64,000 nucleotides of DNA from SZUA-265 sp965651905 (GTDB taxonomy: Bacteria; Myxococcota_A; Polyangia; Polyangiales; Polyangiaceae). Position 1 is the first letter of the stretch. Each line of letters starts with the position of its first letter. The translations under genes and the position numbers were made by a program. Positions 9,017 through 17,268 of the stretch are shown here, one piece after another. The notes under the pieces are model-generated. The model made no database searches, was not told the DNA's origin, and worked only from the letters and a program-made list of their open reading frames with translations. The stretch is from NCBI GenBank assembly GCA_965651905.1, contig CBFGUG010000010.1, forward strand, positions 62,001 to 126,000, written 5' to 3'.

Positions 9017-9064
9017 CGTGACTCGTGGTGACGGACATCTTTTGCGCAAGCCCCACGAGTCACG
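9017..9064. terminator. 12-bp inverted repeat between convergent genes
   Basis: A perfect 12-bp stem, CGTGACTCGTGG (9017-9028) with CCACGAGTCACG (9053-9064), is separated by a 24-base loop. It lies just after the stop of the GH12-like gene and overlaps the stop codon of the convergent gene ending at 9060. Position and stem length suggest a bidirectional terminator; no T tract is present. Confidence 0.55.
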
Positions 9065-11039
9065 CGCGCAAGTCGTCCTGCCACACGGAACGACAGCTCG
9101 CGTCCCCCAAGAAGAACAACACAGCGCGCATCTCCAGTTGTTCGGCGAGTGCTTGCTGCGCATGAACGACGCTCAACTGATCGATGGGCATGTCAGACCA
9201 GGAGAAACCGACAACCCCCTGAACGCGCGCGCGCAAGCCCCCGGTCTGAATACGATCCTGAAGTCGCCAATGTCGCTGAAACGCCGTGACCAACGCGCGC
9301 GCAAACTCGGGACGCGGACTCGAACGCTCGGGCCAAGCCACACGATCCAAGCCTGCTCCCCAACACAGCCAACACAACGTCGTCCACTCGACTCGGATGC
9401 GTTTCATCAACTGCCCAACGCTGTCGTCGCCAACGTGGACACGCTCATCGACGACGATCGTGTCACGTTCGCCGTCGGTGTCAGTCTCGAAAGTATACGA
9501 GTCGAGCACGACCTCGCGTGCAGGCACATCGACTTCGGGTGGCAACCAATCCGCCTGCTCGACGCCGACACGCTCGCACACCGCAGCCCGCAGCAATGAT
9601 AGACGCCGCGCGGACTTGGCGATTCCCTGGCAAACGGCAGTCAGCGGTTGAGTCACCTCGGAGGGTAGCTCGTCGCTGACATGCGTTCCCAGCTCGACCG
9701 TCGAAGGCCAATAGTCGAATCTGGGAAACAACACGCGACGCGATAGCGCGAGCTGTTCGGCAGCAGTCCGCGAAACCTCCGCCACCCGAGCAATGTCCGC
9801 GTCTGCGCCAGGTACATGCCCCAGCTCGAGGCGGATCAACGCGCGCGTCGCCAATGCCTGCGCTGACTTACCGTCCAGTGACACGGCGGCGTCGACGTAA
9901 CACGAGGCCCGCTCGGGCTCGTTCATCAGCAAACTGGCGATTTCGCGTAGGCACTCGCTCGGCTCAGCGCCACCGCTCAACGCATGGCTCAGTTGCGCCA
10001 ACTTGTCTTCCCAGGACGCCTTATCACCGCGAATTTTTGCTAGCAGCTCCGCACTCGCGCGCGGCGAGAGCGGTGGTGCCCGCCGCCCACACCAAGCGCG
10101 CAGCCCGTCCGTATCAGCAAGAGCAACGAGTCGATGTAGGTCTGATTCTGCCGAGTCTGGCGCCGTTGCTCTGGGATCCATCATCAGATCCACGATCTGC
10201 CGCTCGCTGATCGGCTCACCGTAATTCACCTTTTCCACACACTCGGAGTGCGCGTCGGAGTACGTCCATTCGCCGAACCTACGCCCCCGATGAAAATGTC
10301 CTTCGCGGATCACGATTCGCGGGTCAGAGTACACACCCGCTGAGACCCGCTCGAACCAGTGGCCATGCTCGAGCCCGTCATCGAACTCACCGAGCTGTCT
10401 CAAGCGGGGACCGTCGCCCAGCGTAGGTTCGGGCGAGTAGAACCGAGAGACGCCGTGACGTTTGCCGTGCGCATACTCCGCATCCTCTTCGAGTTCCCCA
10501 TCGAGCGACCACCACACCCACCTCCCGTGCCGGCGGCGTTCGCCATCCGATTCACCGAGTACCCATCGCGACGCGTGCGCAACGTAACGCGCTCCCTCAG
10601 CTACCGACGCGGGGCGCTCGGGATGAAGCGAGCCATCGTCGAGCAATCGCCTGCCGTTCGCGTCGAAGAAGACTTCGCTCTGACGACGCCCCCGAACATA
10701 GTCGGCTTTCAAGCTGCGGGCGGCAGAGGGTACACAGCAAGGGCGCAGTAACTCTGGGCTGGGCTCCGAGCTTGCGTAGGCGACGACCTCGCCCTCCAAT
10801 TGCCCACGTTCGAAGCGCCCCTCGCGCGCCAACTCTCCGTTCGGGTGAAAGCGTTTGAAGGGACCATGCAACTCGCCGTGTTCGAACAGCATCTCGGAGA
10901 CGAGCGCCCCGGCCTTGTCGTAAACTCGCTGCCTGCCGTGGGGCTTACCTCGTTCATCACGCTGCCCGTGCACCCAAGTGCCCGAGTTCGCGACGTACTG
11001 CGCGTCTTCAGGCACGTTGGGTGGCACAGGCACAGGCAC
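9060..11039 (-). CDS. MORN/YwqK-like repeat protein with long C-terminal extension
   Basis: A 659-residue protein. The N-terminal half (to about residue 275) carries repeats of the MORN / YwqK antitoxin-like type, with elements such as HGRQRVYDKAGALVSEMLFE, HGPFKRFHPNGELAREGRF and HGRWVWWSLDGELEEDAEY. The half beyond residue ~310 is mostly helical with no motif I recognise; a stretch near 385-440 looks TPR-like. No signal peptide is evident, so it is probably cytoplasmic. The start is a GTG in a run of GTG-CCT codons and is uncertain by several residues. The function is unknown; MORN-type repeats usually act in binding. It lies 60 bases downstream of the Ig-like lipoprotein gene on the same strand. 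Confidence 0.7.
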   Translation of the reverse strand: MPVPVPPNVPEDAQYVANSGTWVHGQRDERGKPHGRQRVYDKAGALVSEMLFEHGELHGPFKRFHPNGELAREGRFERGQLEGEVVAYASSEPSPELLRPCCVPSAARSLKADYVRGRRQSEVFFDANGRRLLDDGSLHPERPASVAEGARYVAHASRWVLGESDGERRRHGRWVWWSLDGELEEDAEYAHGKRHGVSRFYSPEPTLGDGPRLRQLGEFDDGLEHGHWFERVSAGVYSDPRIVIREGHFHRGRRFGEWTYSDAHSECVEKVNYGEPISERQIVDLMMDPRATAPDSAESDLHRLVALADTDGLRAWCGRRAPPLSPRASAELLAKIRGDKASWEDKLAQLSHALSGGAEPSECLREIASLLMNEPERASCYVDAAVSLDGKSAQALATRALIRLELGHVPGADADIARVAEVSRTAAEQLALSRRVLFPRFDYWPSTVELGTHVSDELPSEVTQPLTAVCQGIAKSARRLSLLRAAVCERVGVEQADWLPPEVDVPAREVVLDSYTFETDTDGERDTIVVDERVHVGDDSVGQLMKRIRVEWTTLCWLCWGAGLDRVAWPERSSPRPEFARALVTAFQRHWRLQDRIQTGGLRARVQGVVGFSWSDMPIDQLSVVHAQQALAEQLEMRAVLFFLGDASCRSVWQDDLRA

Positions 11040-11099
11040 TCGCTCGCTCAGCCCTGACGCGTAGGTTGGTCGCTCACGCCCGTCGTTCTGACGCTCACG

Positions 11100-13139
11100 T
11101 CAATCGCTCACGAACAACTCGTCGAACCCGAAACTCGGCGGGTCCGCGCAGCCATCGGTGCAGTCTGGTGGGGGCTCATCGGGATTTAGTTCGCACGCTG
11201 GGTCACCTTCCACCTGCCCATTGTCGAGGCAAACCCGAATGGGCGGGGAAACTCCGCGGTTGCCGACGTTGTCGTACGCTCGAACGGCCAGGCATACCCA
11301 GCCCTGGTAGTCGGACAATCCCGCGCTGGGCAACTCCCAACGCCGTCCCGTACACTCGAGACCGTTATCCGGGCTCACCGCGTAGATGACGCGTTCCGCG
11401 CCCTTGTGATCGTGCTTGAGCACGTATGTGAGGTCGGAGTGCTGTTCGGCACACAGATTCTGCGGCTGACGATCTGGAAAGGTGCACTCGAAATAGGGAG
11501 CTGGCGGTTCCGTATCCCCCGCGGGTGATGATGCGGGGGCTCCAGCGGGCGCTAGCCCCGTGAGTTCCTGAAAGCGAGTACCATCGTCGTCGACGTCGTC
11601 GCAAACGCCATCGTTGTCAGTATCGATCACGAGTGGCTCGCCGTGACGACGCACGAAAAGATCGACGCTGTCGGGCCTGACTCCCGCCAAGTGAAAGACA
11701 TCCGACCCCTCCGCGGTGTTCGTCTGGTCGACGACCAGCGCGCGGTATTGAGCCAGGTCGGGCACCCTATCGCCATCGTTAGGAGATGAACCCAGCGGAT
11801 CGAACGACAAGGAGCATTCTCGTTTCTCTTCGTCTACCCACCTATGATTCGGCGGGTCCAAACTGATCTTCGGCGGTTGCTCATCGCGGTAGTAGAGCAC
11901 TGCGGCGCCTTCCGACACGTTCCCTGCGATATCCCGCACGTTCACATTCGCCGTGATCTGCTCGATCGAGCCCGTAATCTCCCCCGTCTCGAAGGTGAAC
12001 GTGATTTCACTCCCGGAAATGCGCCACGGCCCGTCACGATCGTACGGGAACTGCAGGTCGTTCAGGCTCACAACCAGCGTATCCCAGTCGACCGCGCTGA
12101 CGTCATCTTCGATCTTCGCCGTGAAAGCCACGGTGCCGCCAATGATCGTCGTGTCCGTCGGAGACTGGATCGCGACGCTGGGCCCTGTCCCATCCAATAT
12201 GAACTCGTAACGCGTCGTGCTGGTGACTCCGCGGTCGTTGATGGCGGACACGGATACCTGAATCGAACCCGTCGAGACGTCTTCGAATCGCTCTGGATCG
12301 GAGAAGTCTATCGTCGTTCGGTAAACACCCGACTGACCCTCCCGCTCCGTCATCTCGAACATCTGACCCATCAAAGTCAGAAAGACTTCGGACACCGCCG
12401 CCGCGTCGTCACTGTCCGTCAGCTCATCTGGCGCGACACTGTATTCGAAGACCACCGCGCCCAACGCAGACTCCGCAGCGCCCTCCTCGGGCGACACGAT
12501 CTCGACGAGTGGCCCATGGTCGATGAACACCTGAGCCGCGTCACTCGCACCACGAGCGGAGGGCGAATCGCTGGCCGCGGCGCAGCGCACCCGCGCTGGA
12601 CCGGAATCGACGTTCTGAGTGTTGAACGTGGCCTCGAATACTCCCGCGCCGTCACCGCGGGTTCCTGGCGTCGAGTTCAAGACCATCCCGTCGAGGTCCA
12701 AGAGTTCGAAAATCACCGTGGACAGATCCAGGTCTCCCGCGTCCGAGAGTTCGGACCCTTCGATCAAACAGCTCACCTCGACGCGATCGTCGAACACTTC
12801 GAGCGGTTCGCTCTGATCCATTGGGGAAAGCATCTCCACGCTAGGCGCGAAAGGATCTCCCCCGGCCTCCATCTGAGAGCCCGCGTCCAGAGTCGAAACC
12901 ACGACGGCCCCGCCGTCCGCATCGTCGTCCTGGTCAGCAGCCCCGGAGTCACGATTTGCGGACCCACGATCGTCAGCATCGTCGAGTTTCGAGCCGCCGC
13001 GGTCGTCATCGTCGTCGTCCTCCTCCTGATAAGCTTCGTCACTGACGACGGGCGGGCGATCGTCTGAGCTGCACCCCACACACGCCCAGAGCCAAACGGC
13101 GCCAGCAGAACATCCCCAAAAAACCTTCGTCATTCTCAT
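11100..13139 (-). CDS. Large lipoprotein with Ig-like domains
   Basis: About 679 residues. The lipobox ACVGC ends a signal peptide of ~22 residues. An acidic Asp/Glu-rich spacer (to about residue 90) follows. Then come several Ig-like or cadherin-like beta domains: segments such as VEIVSPEEGAAESALGAVVF and VAIQSPTDTTIIGGTVAFTA have the pattern of Bacterial Ig domains. Near residue 490 is a calcium-binding-like DTDNDGVCDDVDDDGT loop (thrombospondin-3 type). The protein is probably at the outer membrane surface, with a binding or structural role. The ATG at 13139 is chosen because GGAG lies 8-10 bases upstream; a second ATG follows two codons later. Confidence 0.75.
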   Translation of the reverse strand: MRMTKVFWGCSAGAVWLWACVGCSSDDRPPVVSDEAYQEEDDDDDDRGGSKLDDADDRGSANRDSGAADQDDDADGGAVVVSTLDAGSQMEAGGDPFAPSVEMLSPMDQSEPLEVFDDRVEVSCLIEGSELSDAGDLDLSTVIFELLDLDGMVLNSTPGTRGDGAGVFEATFNTQNVDSGPARVRCAAASDSPSARGASDAAQVFIDHGPLVEIVSPEEGAAESALGAVVFEYSVAPDELTDSDDAAAVSEVFLTLMGQMFEMTEREGQSGVYRTTIDFSDPERFEDVSTGSIQVSVSAINDRGVTSTTRYEFILDGTGPSVAIQSPTDTTIIGGTVAFTAKIEDDVSAVDWDTLVVSLNDLQFPYDRDGPWRISGSEITFTFETGEITGSIEQITANVNVRDIAGNVSEGAAVLYYRDEQPPKISLDPPNHRWVDEEKRECSLSFDPLGSSPNDGDRVPDLAQYRALVVDQTNTAEGSDVFHLAGVRPDSVDLFVRRHGEPLVIDTDNDGVCDDVDDDGTRFQELTGLAPAGAPASSPAGDTEPPAPYFECTFPDRQPQNLCAEQHSDLTYVLKHDHKGAERVIYAVSPDNGLECTGRRWELPSAGLSDYQGWVCLAVRAYDNVGNRGVSPPIRVCLDNGQVEGDPACELNPDEPPPDCTDGCADPPSFGFDELFVSD

Positions 13140-13452
13140 CCTCGAGGCTCCACGAGGGCGTCGTCGAGAGACCACCCTTCATTGCAAGCGTAAGCGTATC
13201 CGAACTTAGCACGCTCACACCTCAGGTCGCGTTTTCCGCCACAGCCATGTAGGACAACGTAGCGAAGCAGCCCCACCAACCGCGGCGCGCGTGAGTCGTC
13301 GGAGTCGCGTCCTGCCCGCGGATGGATTGGACCGCTGGCTGCTCCACCGAAGACGGCAAAATCACGAGAGGTTGTGCCCCTCGCCAAGCGTGGACGCATC
13401 GACTAGCCTGGGCACCGAAATGCTGGAGCAATTCGACCAGGGGCGACGGCGC
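13140..13452. other. Divergent intergenic region (313 bp)
   Basis: This region separates the divergent Ig-like lipoprotein (start 13139, minus) and the DUF4215 lipoprotein (start 13453, plus). It must contain both promoters, but no convincing -35/-10 pair or operator was identified by eye. Open frames extend into it from both sides, without recognisable protein sequence. Confidence 0.5.
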
Positions 13453-14988
13453 ATGAATTGGGAATCGCTAGGTCGAAGCCCGAAGTACCCAGTGCGAAGT
13501 TCGCGCGTCGCTCACACGCGCTTCGGCCGTGTACGTTCGCTGCTGACACTGGCTTGCACACTACTACTCCCAACCTGCGGTAGTAAGGGCCCCGTCCCAG
13601 GAGGCGACGCGGCCGTGTCGGTGGGCGCGTTCGTGGATGCGGAAGCGGGACCCAATCTGTGTGGCGACGGGTTCATTCAAGACGGGGAAACCTGCGACGA
13701 CGGTAACGACATCAACGACGACGACTGCTCGAACATCTGCCTCGAGCCCAGGTGCGGAGATGGCATCACCCAGACTCAGCGCGGCGAACAGTGTGACGAC
13801 GGCAACGAAGACGATACGGATGCGTGTACCCAACGCTGTCGCGACGCTCGCTGCGGCGACGGCATCGTGCAGCTGGAAGAAGAGTGTGACGACGCCAACT
13901 TCGACAACACCGACGCCTGCACCTCGGAGTGCTTGGAGGCACAGTGCGGAGACGGCTACGTGCAGAGCGGTGAAGAGTGTGACGACGGCGACAGCGTCGA
14001 TACCGACGAATGCACCAACGCCTGCACCCGCCCAGCATGCGGAGATGGTGTCGTACAAACCAACGCCGGGGAGCAGTGTGACGACGCCAACAGCAACGAC
14101 AACGACGGCTGCACGAACGATTGCCGCGTGCCGCGCTGTGGTGACGGCATCGTACAACCAGGGGAAGCCTGTGACGATGGCAACGCCGTGTGCAACGATG
14201 GCTGCACCAACAACTGCGAGGTGAGCCGCTGCGGAGACGGTATCCTTCAGTGCCAGGAAGCGTGTGACGACGGCAACTCCAGCGACGAGGACAACTGCAC
14301 GAACGCCTGCGTCGTAGCGAGTTGCGGCGATGGCATTCATCAGCTAGCCAATGGCGAAGAGTGTGACGACGGCAATAGTGTCGATACCGACGAATGCAGC
14401 AACAGCTGCCTCGAAGCGCGTTGTGGCGACGGCATCGTGCAGAGCGCACGCGGCGAACAATGTGACGACGCCAACCAGTCGAACGGCGACGCGTGTTCGA
14501 ACGAGTGTCAGCTGCCCACGTGCGGCGACGGCATCGTTCAAGCTTGGGAGCCCTGCGACGACGGCAACGCCAACGACACGGATGGCTGCACGAGCAATTG
14601 TCAGCTCGCACGCTGTGGCGACGGCATCGTGCAATCAGGTGAGGAGTGTGACGACGGAAATTCCAACGAGTGCGACGCGTGTGCAGCCTGCGTGATCCCC
14701 TCGTGCGGTGACGGCGTCGTGCAGTGCGGCGAAGAGTGTGACGACGGAAACAACGTCAGCAGCGACGGGTGCACGACGAGTTGTAGTCTGCCGCGCTGTG
14801 GGGATGGCCACCGTCAGACCTCGGTGGGCGAGGAATGTGACGATGGTAACTCTGACAACACCGACGCCTGCACCACCGCATGTCAGTCGGCAACTTGTGG
14901 CGATGGCTTCCAGCAGTCAGGCGAAGAGTGCGACGACGGAAACTCCAACAACAACGACGCTTGCGATAACTCCTGCCGCGACAACTGA
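13453..14988 (+). CDS. Lipoprotein of 14 DUF4215 cysteine-rich repeats
   Basis: About 511 residues. The signal sequence ends in the lipobox LPTC, and a short linker is followed by 14 repeats of about 31 residues. Each reads CGDGxxQ...GExCDDGN...DxCxxxC, the Myxococcus cysteine-rich repeat (DUF4215). The repeats run from about base 13659 to the stop, so they make up nearly the whole mature protein. The regular Cys spacing implies disulphide-bonded, extracytoplasmic modules, and the Asp-rich loops could bind calcium. No enzymatic domain is present; such proteins are thought to be surface adhesins or spacers. An ATG at 13420 and an ATG further upstream are in frame; 13453 is preferred because AGGGG lies about 10 bases before it. 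Confidence 0.85.
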   Translation: MNWESLGRSPKYPVRSSRVAHTRFGRVRSLLTLACTLLLPTCGSKGPVPGGDAAVSVGAFVDAEAGPNLCGDGFIQDGETCDDGNDINDDDCSNICLEPRCGDGITQTQRGEQCDDGNEDDTDACTQRCRDARCGDGIVQLEEECDDANFDNTDACTSECLEAQCGDGYVQSGEECDDGDSVDTDECTNACTRPACGDGVVQTNAGEQCDDANSNDNDGCTNDCRVPRCGDGIVQPGEACDDGNAVCNDGCTNNCEVSRCGDGILQCQEACDDGNSSDEDNCTNACVVASCGDGIHQLANGEECDDGNSVDTDECSNSCLEARCGDGIVQSARGEQCDDANQSNGDACSNECQLPTCGDGIVQAWEPCDDGNANDTDGCTSNCQLARCGDGIVQSGEECDDGNSNECDACAACVIPSCGDGVVQCGEECDDGNNVSSDGCTTSCSLPRCGDGHRQTSVGEECDDGNSDNTDACTTACQSATCGDGFQQSGEECDDGNSNNNDACDNSCRDN

Positions 14989-15541
14989 CGTTTACAGGCC
15001 GGCGTTGCTGGCGGCTCCGCGCCCAGGTCGCTCATGGCAGCAGTGTCGTGCTGGCGATGCGATACTTCGTAACGGCTCAGTCGGACGCGACGGAAAGCGT
15101 GGGCCGCGCCCACGGCAGCTCCGCCCAGGTCAACGCGCCGTGGCTGTCCGTCTCGAGCAGCTCCTGTAAAGGCTCGGCGGCGCGCGCCGACGTTATGGTT
15201 TCGCGCTCCCGCACGGCGCGTGGGACGAAGTTGTCGTCCGCGGTGACGCACTGGATTCGGATCTGAGCACCACTTCTATACCAATATACAGATTCCATGA
15301 CTGTTCATCCTCGCAGTGCTCCTAGTGCCAGGATGTGGGCAAATCAACCCTGTTCGCACACAGTATCCCCAGCCGCACCGCGTCGGGAACACTCCGTAAC
15401 TATTCTGGAAGTAAATCGAAACTCGATTGACGCGAGCACGACACCGACGATACGCGTCGCGTCATAGCCAGTTTGTCGTGAGGGCACGCGGATTCGCGGT
15501 CCAAGCCCAGCGACTACCGAGCGCCGTGGCGTTCGCAAAGC
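14989..15541. other. Intergenic region (553 bp) with gene remnants
   Basis: No complete gene is supported here. Short open frames on both strands (for example 15077-15298 minus, 73 codons) match no family I know. The interval 15297-15399 holds what looks like a frame-shifted small lipoprotein (listed separately). The part from about 15270 to 15430 is lower in GC than its surroundings. It separates the DUF4215 gene from the convergent GGDEF gene. Confidence 0.5.
15297..15399 (+). pseudogene. Possible frame-shifted small lipoprotein
   Basis: From 15301 the frame reads LFILAVLLVPGCGQINPV and ends at TAA 15397-15399. This is a lipoprotein-type hydrophobic core and lipobox (VPGC), with a mature part of about 21 residues. 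A TGA stop (15298-15300) lies directly before it and the only ATG nearby (15297) is one base out of frame. A single-base loss after ATG-AC would explain the arrangement. It could also be chance, as the peptide is very short. Confidence 0.3.
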
Positions 15542-16522
15542 TCAACCTGCGTCGTACACGACGACACGATTTCGGCCCTGCTCCTTGGCCGCGTAGAGCG
15601 CGCCATCAGCTTGTCCGATGAAGGCATCCGCGCTGCCCTCCGCAGCGTGATTGCACGCAAGCCCGATGCTCGCCGTCACGTGAAGCGCGCCGCCATCCCA
15701 GGGTACGACGGTCTCTTCCACGAGTCGTCGAATGCGCTCCGCAACCACCATCGCGTCGAGCAGCGAGGTGTTGCGCAGGATTACCGCAAACTCTTCGCCA
15801 CCGTATCGAGCGAACAGGTCTTCCGTACGCAATGTCTTGGAGACTCGTTCGGCGACCAGTTGCAGCACCCTGTCGCCTGCCTGATGTCCGTAGTCGTCGT
15901 TGAATCGCTTGAAGTGGTCGATGTCGAGCATGACCAGCGACAGCGGCTGTCCGTGGCGCAGAGAAAACGCCAACTCTCCGCGCAAGCGATCGTCGAAGAC
16001 GCGACGATTGTGGGCGTTCGTCAAACCGTCGCGGATCGCCGAGTTGTGGACGCTGACGATGGCTTGCTCTTCGAGTTCATCCTGCAAGCCGAAGCGAGCC
16101 AGCGTGCGCTTGCCGAACCCGAGCCGGACACCGTCGGCGAGTACGGTCGGTTCTTTGATCTTCACGCCCGCCGCGTAGGTGCCGTTGGTGCTCTTGCAGT
16201 CCTCGAGCACGTACTGCAATTGATCACCGCCGCCAATCTGCAAGAAGCGAGCGTGTACCCGCGACAATCCCGGATCGGGCAAGGCGATGTCTGCCTCGTC
16301 GGAACGCCCCACGGTCACCACGGGATGCTCCAGTTTGAAGACCTGGCCTTTCGCGGGGCCAGTCAATATGGTCAGCAGGAAGCGGTTCTTCTCGGTCGAC
16401 GTCAGTGGTGTGAGCGTCGTGCGCTCACCCAAGTCGAGCAGTGTCGCCTCGCGCGGACGAAATCTGCGCGAGCGGGGCTGCCGCGAACTCGGCGTCGAAC
16501 TGCCCGGAGGATCGTCTGCCAT
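15542..16522 (-). CDS. FHA-GGDEF diguanylate cyclase
   Basis: A 326-residue protein. An N-terminal FHA domain (about residues 50-145) shows VGRSDEADIALPDPGLSRVH and the STNGTY loop, which bind phosphothreonine peptides. The C-terminal GGDEF domain (about 160-325) has the intact active motif RYGGEEF. Five residues before GGEEF is an RTED, which fits the RxxD inhibitory I-site, so product feedback is likely. The enzyme makes cyclic di-GMP from two GTP, in the cytoplasm. The FHA domain suggests control by a Ser/Thr kinase, and the kinase at 25046 is one candidate. The ATG at 16522 follows a GGGAG ribosome-binding site; a GTG one codon earlier is less likely. Confidence 0.95.
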   Translation of the reverse strand: MADDPPGSSTPSSRQPRSRRFRPREATLLDLGERTTLTPLTSTEKNRFLLTILTGPAKGQVFKLEHPVVTVGRSDEADIALPDPGLSRVHARFLQIGGGDQLQYVLEDCKSTNGTYAAGVKIKEPTVLADGVRLGFGKRTLARFGLQDELEEQAIVSVHNSAIRDGLTNAHNRRVFDDRLRGELAFSLRHGQPLSLVMLDIDHFKRFNDDYGHQAGDRVLQLVAERVSKTLRTEDLFARYGGEEFAVILRNTSLLDAMVVAERIRRLVEETVVPWDGGALHVTASIGLACNHAAEGSADAFIGQADGALYAAKEQGRNRVVVYDAG

Positions 16523-16735
16523 CACCTCTCCCTGCGAACTCCCAATTTACCGAAATCCCACGTCGAACTGCGCGGCGCGCAATGCAACCGTGGTAGCCCA
16601 AGGACGCGGGTTTGACCAGTGCAAGGACCTCTGCCTTCCTCATTTAGCGCGCACGCAGTCGCCCCCATGACCACACCAGGCGCCCTCGCGATTCCAGCTT
16701 GGTCGAAGCCGCTTCGCACGACTAACGTAACTCCC

Positions 16736-17242
16736 ATGTCCGCGTCCGAATCGCCGCGCGTCCAAGAACTCATCACCCGACTCGCGCTCGCGCCCCACCC
16801 CGAACGTGGGTACTTCGCCGAAACCTACCGCTCGACGACTGAAGTCGTGTGTTCGACACACCCCGCGCCACGCGCTGCGTCCACGGCGATCTACTTCCTG
16901 GTCACTGCGACGCAGCCCACCACCGCACTACATCGCTTGATTTCGGACGAAGTGTTTCATTTCTACGAGGGTGGTCCGCTGGCAGTGTTGAGACTTTTCC
17001 CAGACGGCAGCTGGGACCGGCCGATACTCGGTCTCGATCTCGCAGCAGGGCAGCGACCGCAACTAGTGATCGAAGCTGGGACGTGGTTCGGCGCCGAACT
17101 CGTCGACGACTCATCACACTGTCTGATTGGGTGCAGCGTCGCACCTGGCTTCGACTTCGCGGATTTCGAACTCGCCGAGGGCCCAGAGCTGGCAGTGCGC
17201 TATCCCGATGCCGCAACGATCATCGCACGCATGTCGCGTTGA
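16736..17242 (+). CDS. DUF985 cupin-family protein
   Basis: A 168-residue protein matching the DUF985 cupin family. Signature parts are HPERGYFAETYRS near residue 20, STAIYFLVTATQPTTALHRL near 50, DEVFHFYEGGPL near 72, and GTWFGAEL near 115. Members are small RmlC-like cupins of unknown substrate. The upstream open frame reaches 16619, but the ATG at 16736 begins just before the conserved core (QELITRLALAPHPERGYF). It is divergent from the GGDEF gene and convergent with the MpaB-like gene, with a 26-base gap. Confidence 0.85.
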   Translation: MSASESPRVQELITRLALAPHPERGYFAETYRSTTEVVCSTHPAPRAASTAIYFLVTATQPTTALHRLISDEVFHFYEGGPLAVLRLFPDGSWDRPILGLDLAAGQRPQLVIEAGTWFGAELVDDSSHCLIGCSVAPGFDFADFELAEGPELAVRYPDAATIIARMSR

Positions 17243-17268
17243 ACGCCGAACCGACGCGCAGCAGGCGA

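Noticed and set aside
11844..13067. 407-codon frame on the plus strand
   Set aside because: Antisense of the Ig-like lipoprotein, which has a signal peptide and domain structure.
13659..14985. Regular repeats of about 93 bp that could suggest a CRISPR or satellite array
   Set aside because: They code in-frame DUF4215 modules; there are no spacers between identical repeats.
15077..15298. 73-codon minus-strand frame in the 14989-15541 gap
   Set aside because: No ribosome-binding site or homologous motif was recognised; too short to support.
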